Assembly: GCA_963971425.1 (NCBI GenBank)
Contig: OZ020525.1
Location: 6,369,560 to 6,433,559, forward strand
Length of the DNA: 64,000 nucleotides
Direction: 5' to 3'
Source of the DNA: Bryoerythrophyllum caledonicum
Lineage: Eukaryota > Streptophyta > Bryopsida > Pottiales > Pottiaceae
Part shown: positions 45,971 to 60,018 of the stretch, in pieces
How positions within the stretch are numbered: position 1 is the first letter of the stretch
How the letters are laid out: each line of letters opens with the position of its first letter
Position numbers and translations under genes: made by a program
The notes under the pieces: generated by a model
What the model saw: only the letters and a program-made list of their open reading frames with translations
Told to the model about the DNA's origin: nothing
Database searches by the model: none

Positions 45971-47210
45971 TGTTATGTGCCACATGGACTGAGTGACCAC
46001 GTGAGACAGCATGTATCAATAAAGCAGCCCGCTCAGGTTGAGCCTCATCAAACATGACCAAATCATTGAAAGATGTTGCACTACTTGCATGAAGATGAAA
46101 ATAGAAACCTATAGAAAAATACATGACTCGAATCATTGAAAGATGCAGGCTCTTTTGGGTGCTTTGCTTGCTTGAACACATGGAAATAGTTTGCTCACTG
46201 ATTGTATGTATTGCATGCAGTTATGTACGACGCACAATTAGAGTGCTCAAAAGTCACCCCAACATTGGCAATCATGAGGTTTCTGAAACCAAGTAATAAT
46301 GTACCGTAACTTCCCTCGCAACTGCCCACCCTCAAAAAACAAAAGTTAAAAAATGAAATGGACGATGAAGTTCGATAAAAATACCAAATTTAAATGGAAA
46401 TAAATAAATTTGATCTAAATGAAGATGAATGAAGGATTACTGTATCTAAGGGTTGGCTTTGGAACAATAGTGCCAAATATTTATTTACTTCTAAATATAA
46501 ATGTCCAGCACAATATATATTTTTGGATTTTTTTTGCGGAGAATTGATTTTTGGAATTCAATTGCTATTTTAAGAAGTTTCTTGCTGAATCTGACCCTTG
46601 GATATAGTATTTAGCTTCATTGTGAGAAGTTGTGTTGTCACTCTAACATTTTCCAAACTACTACTGAAGGGGGGGGATGAAGAAGCTGAATAATAACACA
46701 GGTTCTTTTATAAATGGATAAAAATTGCGAAATTTTGATGGAAACCGTGTTTTTTTAATGTAGATGAAAAATATTCAAAGTCAGTATGTAAAACTCTTTG
46801 GCTATATTTTGTTGCAACATCTTCCACAATATGCATATAATAGAGTTTTCCTGAAAGTACTCAGGGTTTAAATGCTGACTGTCACCCCAAAACGGTGATA
46901 GGGGTTTGTACACCTCAAAGTCCACTTGTTTTTGAGAAACATGGTGGTTTGGTTAACTTTGGGGTTTATTCAATAAATTATGGTACTTTGTCAAACAACC
47001 AACATGCTACAGGGTTAATCATCTAGGCACAACCACCGTCCACATATAGATGCAAGGTGGCATTGGTGACTCCAAATTACTAATTTGGTTACATTAGTTC
47101 ATTCCATGCGCGTGGCCCATAAAATATGGAGGGTGAGAATTTTCACCCTGCAAATATTGCCGTATTTAAATCTCACCCTGCTTTGGTGAATAGAGAAAGA
47201 CACAAGGTCC
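45971..47210. other. AT-rich intergenic DNA
   Basis: Nothing recognised beyond A/T runs. Confidence 0.6.
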
Positions 47211-47433
47211 TTAACCCTTAAAGGACGAGAGTCTCCTTCGGGGGGATTCCTTGATTTTTGGGCAGGTTCCTAAAATTTAAAAAAAAATCAATTTTCTCTG
47301 AAACTTTTATTCTAGATTGCCTTTGATAAGAGCTTCGTGGAAATATTTTTATTTTATTTTTTGGATTTGTGGTTTGAAAGTTAGTACCACTTATAGTTTT
47401 TGAGGGAAATTGTCAAGGAACTTTAGGGGTTAA
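47211..47433 (+). mobile_element. Short family A MITE derivative, copy 6
   Basis: 223 bp, TTAACCCTTAAAGGACG to CTTTAGGGGTTAA. It keeps both ends but lacks most of the interior, an internal-deletion derivative. Confidence 0.7.
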
Positions 47434-47970
47434 AGGATGTTGCACCGGGTCTTTTTGGCTGACACAAGGTAGCCACCCTTTAAAACTCAGACTTTCAGGA
47501 AAACTCTAATGTTAAAAAAATTCAGAACCCTGCTTGCGAAGTTTTTTCTTAATTTTGGATTTGGATCCCTAGATGTTGTCTTTTGACATTTAATTAAGAG
47601 AATAAAATCTAAAAGCCCCATGTTTTACATGAGTACCCATGCCCCCCTTGATTCCACACAAAAAAGCAACCTGGTGCCCTTGACTGACATTTTTGGAAGG
47701 ACTGACCCAATATTTTGGGGATTTAAGCCACATTAGGTTGAACTTTTCAAGCAATGATTTGCTTGACCATGGATGGTGCTAAATATTGAAAGAACCAATG
47801 GAGACAACGAATATATTTATTCCACATATCGTCATATTCCTCCTTGGAATGCGAAGGATGTTTTGTTTTCAATATTTATTATTCTAGCATTTTTAAATTC
47901 TAAGTCGTACATCAAATCTCTGTAATTCACAAAAATACTAGAATAATAAATGAAATATATATTTTTATTT

Positions 47971-48929
47971 TTAACCCCTAAACTTCCAAGAGTCCCCTCG
48001 GGGGACTCTATAAGGTTTAGGCAGGTACCTCCCGCGTCGATTTCCAACATTATTTTTTGCATTTTTTTTAACAGTAGATGGACATTACTAAAAGCTTTGT
48101 GTGAGTTCAATTTTTTTCCTAAATTTGACATTTTATGAAAAAGTTATAGGGTTTTGAAGTTCAAATGCGGAGAGCGGGCACGTTGGGCAACTCCAAAAAC
48201 TTTTGCTATGACACTATTGAGATTTGTTGTACAAGCTAAAAAAATATTATTTCCTTTTATACTATCAAAAAAAATCTCTTCTCTTTAGTGAAAAAAGCAT
48301 ATAAAACCAAGTCAAACATATTCACACATTATGGCACATTATCGCACATTGTCGGGCAAGGTTCCAAAAAACTTCTTCTTTTTCACATAATACTTTGAGA
48401 TCATCATATTTTTTACTCTTTATTTTTTCCGTAGCATTATGTGGTGTAAACCTTCTTATTGACCATTTGGATTCTCATTCTAAAACATACTAAGTTTGCA
48501 AAAAAATATAATGCAAATTGACAATTTTTGAACCTCCACTCCTTGTACAATTTTTTTGAATATGTTACACCCGTCCTCTACCTCTAAAAATTGGAGTACG
48601 AGGAACTAATATCATGCTTAACATGATGGAAATGGATTTAGACCTTGTGTATTGCAAAAATTTGACATCAAGTGAAGTCAAAGTCTGCTGACTTGCTAAA
48701 CGCAAGGAAGAAAATGGACCCTTTTTTCTACTTCAAACACTATAATATTACAATCCGTGCGGTCAAACTTTATGAATTTTTTGGTGTAAGGTACTCAATA
48801 AGTCTTAATTGAGATCCTACGGTTAAAACTAGAAGTAAACGTTTTTTGTTTTGTCCTTACTTATTGCACTAAAACGGGCAGTTTTGATGTGTTTTTGGTG
48901 TGAAATTGTCAAAGAAATTCAGGGATTAA
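47971..48929 (+). mobile_element. TTAA-flanked MITE, family A, copy 7
   Basis: 959 bp, TTAACCCCTAAACTTCC to GAAATTCAGGGATTAA. Very similar to copy 1 along its whole length, including the CCCCTCGGGGGACTC hairpin near the left end, so both are among the younger copies. Confidence 0.8.
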
Positions 48930-49525
48930 ATATGTTTTAAGAAAATAACAGCAAAAAACATGTAGAAATAAAATAGTAAGTAGACATTATTATTGGGTTT
49001 TTAATATGTTTTCAAAAAGTAAAAATATAACTATATAGTGTTAGAATGGATTTTTTTACAAGTTTAGATTTGTTAAAAAAAGAAAAAGAAAAAAGAAAAT
49101 AATTTTGTAAGTATCCTAAATTTTGTATCATCACTAGTAAACTAGATTTTGTATCCATCTCCATTGATCCTTTAACGCCGAAGTAGACCACAAGGCCCTC
49201 AGAGAATCTACAAATGTAATAGATTATGCAAAATACCATCTATATAGCAAATTGCCACCCCACTTTACTCCTAGACCATAACCTACAATATCCGTGATAT
49301 AGCTAGATGATATCCTGTACTATCCATGCTATACCTAGATGTTACCTGTGGATATCAACTCAATAGGTGGCTAAATACTTATGATGCTTGTCAAACATTC
49401 TAGCAAAATTTCATTGTTTTTTCATTTTTTCACAATATACAATTAGCAACACATCTTTTCTTTGTAGAATCTCAGCTAATTTTAGAAATTTTATGGTTTG
49501 TTGCTATTAGGGCCTCATAGGCCTC
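48930..49525. other. Intergenic DNA with a family C-like fragment
   Basis: 49170-49265 resembles family C (AGAATCTACAAATGTAATAG, ACCCCACTTTACT). Otherwise nothing recognised. Confidence 0.45.
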
Positions 49526-50250
49526 AACCCCTAAATGAAAAAAGTCTTGAGGTGGGCTTCTGCAAATCTTGAGCACATTCCCATGGTTGCAAATTATATT
49601 TGCAATTATTAAATTTGTACAATGATGAAAGAAGACAAGTGGCACATGGGAATATATTTTTTATTCTCATTGGACCTATTGAAAAAAAGCTATGCCATCT
49701 TAAGGAAAACTTCTCGAGTGCGGGCACGTCGGGCAACTCCAATTTTTTTTACTGGGATACTCTTTCACGCGTGAGATTGTCAATACTAGCAAGTAATATC
49801 ATTTCCTTTCATGTTGTCAAAAAAATGTTTCTTGTCTTTAGTGAAAACTAGCATTTTAACCCAAGTCAAACATTTTCTCACATTGTCACACATATTCAGG
49901 CAAGGTACCAAAAAAACTTCTTCTTTTTTACATAAAACTTAGAAATTTTCATCTTTTTTACTTTTTATTTTTTCTACTACAAGATGTGGTGTAAACCTTT
50001 TTATCGACCATTTGGATTTGCATTTTAAAACATATAAATTTCACAAAAAAATAAAAATGTAAATTGGCAATTTTTGAACCCCCATTCCTTGCACAATCTT
50101 ATTGAATATGCTATACCCGTTGTGAAAAGAAAATTTTTGACACCAAGTTAAGTCAATGAATTTAGGCCTTGTGTACAACAAAAATTTGACACAAAGTGTA
50201 GTTAAAGTTTTGCTTATCTTCCGTGCCGTCAAAGTTTAACGGATATTTAA
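49526..50250 (+). mobile_element. Family A MITE, copy 8, damaged right end
   Basis: Begins CAACCCCTAAATG and follows the family interior (GGGCACGTCGGGCAACTCC, GATGTGGTGTAAACC) until about 50230, where the right end is no longer recognisable. Confidence 0.6.
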
Positions 50251-50399
50251 CTAGTTTTGGACAAAACGATCAATTGTGGACAAAATAAAAAACTTAGAGT
50301 CAAAATGATAAGAAAGATGTGCAAAAGGACAAAAAATGATGAAGTTGCCATGTTTTTTCCTTTTAATCCATTAGAATTGCCTAATACCGTAAGCCGCCC

Positions 50400-50690
50400 G
50401 CTTACAGAAAATGGTAAAGATTCTTCTAGACCCTGAATCCTTCAAAACACTAAAGATTCTTAAAAACCCTACAAATTTTTACAAACTGAAACTCTAAAAT
50501 CACAAAGATATTACAAACTCATGACGATTCTAGCAAATCCTCAAGATTCCGGAAAATCCTAAAGATACTAGAAAATCCTAAAGATTTCGGAAACCCCTAA
50601 AAAATTGTTGAAACCCTAAAGATTTGTTAGAAAACCTAAATATTCATGAAACCCTATAGAATCTTCAAAAATCCTAAAGATCATACGAGA
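50400..50690. repeat. Degenerate minisatellite (AAATCCTAAAGATT)
   Basis: About a dozen units of 20-24 bp built on AAAYCCTAAAGATT. They resemble plant telomere sequence (CCCTAAA) but are too diverged to call telomeric. Confidence 0.7.
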
Positions 50691-53600
50691 CAAAAGACCT
50701 TTGATAAACCTAAAGTTGAGTATGTCGACTGCCCGCTGATGAAACCATTTTGATATGTACTTCACAACATCACAATATGACAACAAGGTATACTGAAAGT
50801 GAGGACGTCGGCGAATAACCAACGTGACACAATAAAGGGCTGAATACAATTAAGTGCAAAGATTTGAAACAAGGTGTGCGTATCAAAACACAAAACATCA
50901 GTTTACAAAGAAAGTGAGCCCGTTGGCTGTTAGCGGACGTGACCATATTATCCCGCAATCAAAAGCAGTCACAAAGAATATAGTGGAGGTCAACAAGGCC
51001 AAAAAACAAATTTCAATGAGAATGAGAAGCCCAAATAGTGCATGGGGCAGCCGTCGGCGGGTAGCCAACAGGGACAACAATGCGGAGGCATACTGTCGTC
51101 AATGCATGTACGCTAGTGCAAGGCATAGTTGCATGTTGCCGGCGAATGCGTCTATGTAGAGGTGAGGGAAGTTGTCAGCGGGCAACCGAGGGGTGGAGGG
51201 TCTCAGTCCTCAATATCTTCATCGGGGTTCATGCAAACACCGCCGACCTTCAAACAAGCAATTGCAGCAGTTCTTCATGGATTTGATGATGAATTAGAGC
51301 TCCTTTCTTCTTGTGAGATGGGGAACGATGCAAGTAGAGTACGGATTTGCAATTCATAATTTGAGAATCTCATTTTCCTTTACCTATGGCTTGGTCCAAC
51401 ATTCCCTAGCAATCATATCATTTTTATCCTTCTTCAATCTCGCCGGTGTCCACCATTCAAATTAGAAGTTACCATAAGTCTTCCTTGGGTTTGTATTGAC
51501 CTTTCTCACGACTCGGCCCATCCAGACAGGAAGATAGTGCTTATCAGAAGGACGGACAAACACAAAATCACCAATGAGGACGTCACACATGGGATTGAAG
51601 GTCTATTTTGGACAACTCTCCCAAGGCCCCAATAGGGATATGGATCGGCTTCATCCTCCAAAAAAGTATCCGGAGAAAATTTGGGCACCCTTGGCACGAC
51701 ACAATTGCGGAAATAATCAATTGTCTAGTCACTTGAAGGCCAAAATTCCTCAAGAAGAGTTTCTTGGTTAAGAGGAAGGCGACCACAAATCTCCTTGTGA
51801 ATACCCGTCCAATAGTCAAAATAGGGTGCCATGTCAAGTGCATATTTCTTATTGCCGGCCATACCACTTCCTGAAAGCAATATACTTTGCAATTCCATTT
51901 TTGATGAACTTCTTCTTCTCTATGACCACGATAATCCGCGCAAATTCTTTCTTCTAATTCCTCTTCCGCCGATTTATGGTGCAATCACCCCATAGGGATT
52001 TGAACCGGGCAGGCTTGGATTCACTGATAGGTAAGCATGGGTTTCCTTTGGCATCGGCCTTCCACATTTTAACGGGCTTACGTGGAAAATAATTTTAAAT
52101 GACACAATTCATAAGTGAATCCGAAACAAGATTAAGACTTTGTCGACGGGCCACCGACGTATCACGGGACGTGGCGTCGGGGGCCTCTCTGTATCGTAGT
52201 GTTTTAGCATAGATTAGTTTCTACTAATCTACGGGTGTTTAGGGGCAAACGGCGACGCACCGCATTTATCCAAGGATGATTTTCATCCACTTAGAATTGT
52301 ATGCGTGTGTGTATAGCACCGCACACGTCCTTGACTTGACGTCTTTGCCAAGTCAAGCTTTGTGAGTGAGTTAGACAGTGTTAGTGATTATCATTGCTTG
52401 TACGTGATTGTTTATCATTAGTAAAGGCTCCGCATTCTCCTATACTACTTGCACTTGTTGATTCTCCCTTTGTGGAATGCGAGACGCTTGACTATGTGAG
52501 TGATTTCATACTTGCTCACTTGACAAAGACTTCCCCACATATCCCTCGTTAGCTATGAAATAAGAACACAGAAAGATGGATTTTTTTTGTAGATACTTTA
52601 GTTGATGTTGTAGTGCGCATTTAGATGACCCCAACGCAAAAAACGACGAGTGATTTGGACAATTTTTGAAGAAATTGTGGACGGTGAAAGTTTGGAGTGA
52701 AGAAGGACAACTACTGGACCCGTTGCCGACAGTTTCATCCATTTTGCAAATTTTCATCCGCCAATTGATTTTTCATTCACCATGCAATTTTTCATCTGTC
52801 TGGAACCTTGAGGGTGTATTACATAGACTTGTTTTAGTGTATGTTTTTTGTTTATTTGATGTTGATTAGGACTCTCGATTTGTTATGGTTATCGATCTTT
52901 CTTTACACGACAGACAAATAGAGAAATTGAGTGTCTAAACCAAACAACAACAAATGAAGGGCATACTTGGAGGGAGCCAAGAAGAGTCCATTGCGGATTT
53001 TTTGTATCTCCTGACTGGCCAGCTAGCGTCGTCGCCTTCTTCCTCGACGTAAAATTTGAGTAGATGAAGTTCCGCCAATCCAACAATCCTATTTGGGCCG
53101 TCATGATGGAAGTCATGTTATAAGACTTAAAGTCAGCCACCTCTTGCACAAACTCCGAAATGAAAGCAGAGTCTTTTGGGAGTCCATGAAGGTATGTTCC
53201 CATCCAAAGGCGTCAGCGGCCTGCTGCGTCTTTTACTGCTCGTGTTTTTTTGCTTCCCTTCCTGTTTCTTCTTCATTCTCTATGCCAACGGATAGGTTGT
53301 AATGTTCATTGTTGGCGGGCCACTGACGCCATTAATCAACTTCCTCTCTTCCCCTTTTTATTCTTCTTCTTCTTCTCCTTCTTCCCTACGCCATCTTTAT
53401 TTTCCTGACAATCCTCAAGAGGTGGATCAATGGCCATTGTGAGATCAATTATTGACCCAGCAATAGGCAGGTCGTATAAGGCCATGGATAGGCAGGCCGT
53501 ATAAGGCCATGGATCTTTTTAAGAGTGGTTCAATGGGGAGATTCAACCCAATTACTTCCACCATTGATCCACCTCTCGAGGATTATCATCTTGTTGTGGA

Positions 53601-54355
53601 GGAGTTTACAACTCTCCATCGGGGCAAAGAACTTCTCAAATGTGAGGTTAGGTTCAGCTCCAAGGTGGCAACTTCGCTCAATGAGGTCATGGGCTCTTTC
53701 AATGAAGCCAACGAAACCATGAAGTTGGAGCTTCACTACACAAAGATGTTTGTTGTCTTCGGGTTCACGTCCGACGGGGAGGTATGTTCCCATCCTAGTA
53801 CAAAATTACTCACATCTAACAATTTCCCAAACACAGGACATGAATTTCCATTGCATATGTGGACCCTAAACCCTTAAACAACAAAACATAGCCATATCTG
53901 TAAACCTCTACATATCGTTCATGCTTAGGAGTAAAGTTGTAACGGACACAGTAAAAGAGTGTAAAATCCTGACAATCATCTTCAAAAAAAGCCCTTGCGC
54001 CAAGAAAATTCAGCATCTGTTCCAATTCAGACTATTGTACAAAAAGGAGAAACAATGGCTCTCCAGTAAATTTACTACTTGGGTGCTTCCAGGACTATGA
54101 TTCCAATTGACTGCCGTACTTGGTCGCTCATGAATCAAAAAACTAGGAACTCTAAGATTTCACAGGCATGGTAACCACCTTGACATGACAAGAATTATAT
54201 CTGTCAACGTGGCTGGTTCTCCAAAACAACTAGTCGCAGCATCCAAAAAGGTATTTCCAAAATCGCTTCTATAAGTTGCAGACAACTTGGAGGTCGAGAA
54301 AACAACAGCAGTAATGTAAAATTTCCAGAGAGAAAAGGGACCCTCACCCTCGTCC
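50691..54355. other. Long intergenic region with decayed coding-like patches
   Basis: No intact gene recognised. 51480-52000 on the minus strand looks like a decayed transposon-derived protein end: a Trp/Pro-rich WPAIRNM stretch, then GDFVFVRP, PVWMGRVV and an FEWWTPARL-like tail. It has several breaks and the family is unknown. 53509-53877 (plus) is a 122-codon open frame with no known motif. 53463-53513 holds a 25-bp tandem duplication (AGGCAGGTCGTATAAGGCCA type). GC-rich GTCGGCGGG-like words recur from 50727 to 53325. Confidence 0.4.
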
Positions 54356-57300
54356 TCAGCCCCGGAACAGGAATCGCAGGTCCTCCGTTGTCAGCCGAGA
54401 TCCTTTCTCGCCTCCACCCGTCTCCCCAAATGCAGATGCAACAATTTGTCTTTTCCTTTCCTGCACCATGCAAATCCATCATAAGGGAAGGTGTTCAACG
54501 AATATGAGAAGAAAACACGAGTGTTTGTTTAATTTGAAAGAAAAACGCTTGTCTCTCAAAAAATGAATTTACTGATTTTCGTTTCTTAGCAGTAATTGCT
54601 TTGAATTGCAAAATATCCAAGATATTTTCAGTACTGCCGACACAACTTTTTTATCGTTTCGGCGCCTGTTGAAGATATTGCGCAACTAGTCTTACAGCAC
54701 ACATGACATTACGTCAAGAATGATAAGCTCAGAGCAAACCTGTAATGCTAAGATACGATCCTCAATGGTGTTTTTCACAGTAAACCGTGAAACTCTCACA
54801 GTCCGAGTCTGCCCAATGCGATGCGCCCTGTCGATTGCTTGGTCTTCAGTGGTCGGATTCCACCACACATCCAGGAGCAGCACGTGACTTGCAGCCACCA
54901 TGTTCAGCCCCAGACTGGCCGCTTTCAGAGACATGATCATCACTGTCACCTGTTCACAAGAAAATATGGCTCAGGACAAGATTCTGAGATACCGCTTGCA
55001 AGATACTACAAAGGCTCTGATCAAGACAGAGGGATTACGAAAGTGCTAAAAGGCCGGACCTCTGGAAGACTGTTGAAATCGGAGACGGCTCGGTCTCGTG
55101 CAACAACGGACATGGTGCCATCAAGTCGTCGATAACGGAATCCTGCCTGCTTCAAGGGCGTTTCCAGAAGGTCCAACATGCTTGTCCATTGCGAAAACAC
55201 AATGGCTTTCTCTGTGGAATACACCTTCTCGATTGTGCTCGCAGTAGACTCTGATGCAACTGCAACAATGGCAGCCTCTGGAACAATGGCGGACTCAGAT
55301 GCCCCTGGAACAATAGGAGACGCAGCGTTGCCCTCGTCCACAACATCCGGAGCTGCTTCCAGTTTCAGCAGCATCTCCACTTTCGGCCCCTTGACGATCT
55401 TCCCGTCCTCCACCAGCACGCTTATCTTTGGCAAGGCCTGCAATGTGCTGATTACAGCATCAATCTTGGAGGACGTGTCCCAAACAGGTTCAATGTGCTC
55501 TTGCGGTTCCCCATTCACCACGCTGCCACTTCCTCCATCGACGTTTGGATTCTTCAAAGCAGCGAGTGTAAACAGTAAAGAGGAGTTCAGTCCCCTCTTG
55601 CACTTAGGAAACCGACAGGTTGTGTCGTCGCCGTTTGCCAACTGCTCGAATATGCACTGTCGGCAGAACACATGTGCGCATATGCTAACCATTGGTTCTT
55701 CAGGCGCATCCTGGGCAACAACAAACGGTAAAACACACACGTGAATGTTATAACGTCATCCAGATTATAACAATCCCAGCTAAACCACCCTCCAAAGCAG
55801 AAACAGTCCAAGAGGCAACAAAGCAAACTAAGACCTTAGTATTCAGAAACCAGTCTTTAAACCCAGAGGCCGTTTACGGTAGTTCTCCACATCACAATTT
55901 CCGATCCTTCATGTCAATATTCATATGCATCAGCTCCAGTTACCTACACATGTAAGACTGAGAAATCAAGAAAATGATACCTGACAGATGTGGCAAATTG
56001 TCCGACCACCTTCCAAGCACTGGATTAGCACAGCACGTTGAGGAGGAGGTAGCTTCCGAATGGCTTCCAATGTCGCCTTCTGAAAACTTTCGCTCTTCAC
56101 ACTCTTCTTCACAAGCATCGGATGGTCACATGCCTGCCTTAGCCGCAGCAACATCCAAAGAATGTTTACATAGTTGTTCTGCACGGTTCCCGCTCTTGCA
56201 TACTCCTGCATGTTGCACAGATCGAGGTCAATAAGAAAAACCTTAACAAAGACACTAATGCCAGAGTGACATTCTAGCTAAGGCTTCACCACCGTGTGCC
56301 AGCTTTGACTGCGTCGGCATGTAAAATCTAAAAGTTAAAATACGATAATGTTGGTGTTACAAACCTGGAACTGTGCTCGTGACTCAGTTTCCAAGTTCGA
56401 GTAGAAGACGCGCTCGTCATTGCTAAACTCTGATTGCTTGAGTTTAACAATTCTAGGAGGTAGATTGACAATGGGCTTTCCGTCTATTAACGAAGCTGCA
56501 CGAAAACATTCACGTTCAGAACCTCGGGGACCAACTGACGATAGTCGAACTGCATCTCCAACTCTCAGCGAAAAGTGCAAATTAGCATTCCGTCCTCTCT
56601 GAAACTTTGCAAGTCCAATGTTATGCAATCTCAAAGCAAGCCCATCGTAGCCACACCTAGTCACACATTACATCAAGAAACAAACATGCGCTTGTCACTT
56701 ACTTTTGGTACGCCTCAGAACGATTGGTTTCAGGATTGCTTGCAGCTTCTTATAGCCCTCATTAGGATTCCGACTCACAGGATCCTTGATATCATGCTGA
56801 AACTTCTTGTACACGTCCCATGGACAGTAACGTAAGAACCGAAAGTAGCTGAACAGATCGTCTATAGAGTTCTGAATGGGCGTCCCGCTCAGGCACCATC
56901 GCCTTTTGGCCCGGAGACCCCATGCCGCACGTGCCACCTGAGTTCTATGATTCTTGATGCTCTGAGCTTCATCTAAGACAACTCTGAACCAGGCCACCCG
57001 TGCCAGAGGGCCTGCGTCAAGAGAGAAACCGTCGGCGTCTACACCTACCTTCTCCTTCTTGGGCTTCTTGGTCGGTTTCTCTTTCTTGGGTTTCTGGAAC
57101 GGAATAAAGCCATGCTGCTCGTAAGCAGCCCTCCTGTTCTCTTCCTCCTTTTCCTCGGGAAGTGCCTGCTTTGGAACCTCCATGCTCACAATGGAGAATG
57201 TTGAAAGCACAACGTCGTACTTGGCAATCTCCTGTGGATCCTTGATCCGATTGCTTCCATGGTACACCAGAACTGTCAAGTCTGCCTCCGCTGTGACCTT

Positions 57301-60018
57301 GTCTCTGATCTCTTGCGCCCACTGACGCAGAACACTGGTGGGACACACCACAAGGGTTCCAGCAGCCGGCCGGCCTTTTCTCAATCGGATTGCCCCAGCA
57401 TCCTCCGGCTGTGACAAGCTGCCATTTGCGCCCCCCACCGCAGTTGTTGCCCAGTTGCTGGCGTCCAGTTTCGTTTCAAATACCGCTGGATCATCGTCAT
57501 CTTCGTCACCGTCCAGATCAACTGTCGAGGCCTCAACTTCACGAAGCTCTGCGCCACTTGAGCTCGATTTTCGAACCGGAGCCCTGTTTTTCAGAATCAA
57601 GGAAATCGTAGATATCGTCTTCCCAAGACCCTGGTAACGATGGGAATTCGTCAGTCACCATCGCCGAGAGAATTTCGAACTTCCAGCATCACACACAGAC
57701 GGAATACAGAAACAAAACTGCCAGGCATGAAATCTCACCTGATCGTCGGCCAGAATGCCTCCACACGGCTCGTGCCTTCCACTCTCTCTATTCACCATCC
57801 ACGACAAAGCTATTCTCTGCAACGCAAAGTTCCAAGAAAGACGTCCGATGAGATTCCAACCCAATTTTCAGAAGGAATAGCGAACGTTATGTTACAGAAC
57901 AACACGAAGACCATTTCAAAATTACGAGATTCAAGACCTGATGCTTCAAAAGTGTCATCGTTAACAGCCTTTCGTCCGGGGTTGACTCTTCTTGCTCGTC
58001 TCCCAAAGCGAAAGCCTGCCCAGAATCACGGAGTGAGGTTAGAAGGAATAATTTGAGATCTATCCCCAACCAAGACTAAAACCCTCATCAGTACCTGGAA
58101 AACAGCTTGGTGCGCCAGCTCCTCACTCCTTTTCACAGGATCCACAGCAACGGAGAGCCGTTGATCGGCTGCAGCAGCTAACCGCATTCCGTTGGCTAAC
58201 CCTGCGTAAGCGCTCATAGACCCAGGCAAAACCCTAAGCCCCGCCCTTTCATATGATGTGCTCACCTCCCCGGAGCTAGTTCTCTTCGCCGTGCTTATCG
58301 CGTAAGACTCTCTATACGCTGAAGTTCCTCTATGCGCTTCGGTACCTGACATACCTCTCATAGAGGAAGCAGTCGTAATAGAAGAGTCCACAGTTCCCAG
58401 ATGCGAAGGATGCCTCATGGAGCTATACTCAAATGACCGGGACCTGTTCGAAAATGCATTCATCTCGGCCGTATTCTTCGCAAACTGTGCGAAAGGGTTG
58501 GACAAAGTAGTGTATTGATGCTGAATACCTTCCCGTGGCCTCTTCCTCTCACCACCACCACCAGCAGCCCAACCAGGCAGCTTTCGTTTCCCACGCCCGA
58601 TGTCTATCTCCCTAAGCTCAGACTCCTCCTCATCCACATCGCTATCATCACTCAGATCCACAATAGTAGGAACATCAAATGTCCTGGGATTCTGCACAAT
58701 GCTGTTGCGCTCGAAGGGACTCCCCAGCCTGTGCTCATGCCTTGAGAAATTGTAGTCCAACATAGCGATCGGTGAACTGGAATTCGAACGACTCGGCCTC
58801 GACACAAGGTCCGGTGACTCAGACAACGTCCAGTTCGACGCGCGCACCGAGCCGTCGTTCTGTTGCGGCCTCTCTAAATCAACAGACGGGAAATCCTCAA
58901 ACGCCTCAAAAAACTTCGTCCCGTTATCAACGGATAGCCCCTCCTCGGAAGTACTCTCGAGACCTGCAGCGGAAAACAAAAAGCAATCCATAGAGTGTCC
59001 TAGAAACTAAAGCCTCTCAATCAATAATCCTCGCACCATAAACCAAAAGTGATCGAGTCTTCGTTAAATTCACCAAACCTAATACCCAGAAAGCAACAAA
59101 AACGCATTCCATGCAACCATGTATTTAGACTAGCTCATATCCCAGAGCGCCAACTTCGTAGACACCTTGACGAACGAGTCAGTGACCCACGCATGCTCTA
59201 GAAACAAAACAGCTCCAGTCCTCTCTAAATACACCAAAACTAAACCCTGGAAGTAACAAAAACGCACTCCATGCAATCGTGCAATTAGAGTAGCTCATAT
59301 ACCAGAGCACGTGCAGCACCAAACCTCAACAAGCCAGCCTGTGAATTTCACCAGGAAACAAACCGCTGAAATTATCCCGCACACACCAAAACATGCCACA
59401 AAATGCTCACGAATAATCTAACCTTCTCCACTCCCATTTAGATCATGATGATGCCAAGAGAGCTCCTGCGCGGCCCCGTTCACCACAACCGGCGCAGTAA
59501 CAGCGTTGTTATAATGTCCCTCCGGAACCGCAGGTGTGAGCGGGGCGATCTCGGGCTCCACGAGATGCGATGACAGCGGAGGCCCGAGCCCGAGCACGGT
59601 ATCAGGGAACCCCATCTCTCCACTTCCTCCAGCAGCAGGCGCCTCGACCTCCTGCAACTTCTCCTGCGCCTGAGAAAGACAAATCCGTCACCAAACCAAA
59701 CCCTAGAGCCTCACCAAAACCTCGTAAAGCACGAATTCGCGCACTGAAGCCCTAAAAGTTGCACACGCAAACCCTCACCACGCCGAGATCCTCCTGCATT
59801 ACACCGAAAAACTCCTCCAGGCCGATGTCAGGCTCCTCGTCCTCCACGGGCGTCGCACCTCCCCCCTCCTGCAACATCCCATCCCTCCCCGCGCCTCCCC
59901 CTCCTCCAACAACATACCCTAACTCGCTGAATACGCAATTCTCCACCACCATGGCCCGCTCCCCGTAGTGCGGCCCCTCGGGGCCACGGAAACGGGCTAC
60001 TCCCAAGCTCCCTAACAT
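54356..60018 (-). CDS. SNF2 helicase with RING finger (RAD5/RAD16/FRG type)
   Basis: ATP-dependent chromatin remodeller with a RING E3 domain between the two helicase halves; plant relatives (FRG1/FRG2) act in RNA-directed DNA methylation. Exons: 60018-59779, 59669-59423, 58963-58095, 58015-57938, 57816-57739, 57630-56703, 56495-56365, 56205-55981, 55710-55060, 54949-54740, 54460-54356. They sum to 3762 nt (1253 aa), GT-AG and in phase. The N-terminal 450 residues are disordered with acidic patches. Walker A DDQGLGKT spans about 502-509 and is cut by an intron; DEAQ is 724-727; the LSGTPIQNS motif follows. The RING starts CHIC (928-931) and continues CAHVFCRQC and a Cys-x4-Cys pair across another intron. 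Then come [16 protein letters not shown] and motif [12 protein letters not shown] (about 1190). The last exon gives the conserved [10 protein letters not shown] ending. The gene looks intact. Confidence 0.95.

Noticed and set aside
53509-53877. 122-codon plus-strand open frame as a gene
   Set aside because: No recognisable domain, no conserved partner exon, and the opposite strand is equally open; left as undetermined.
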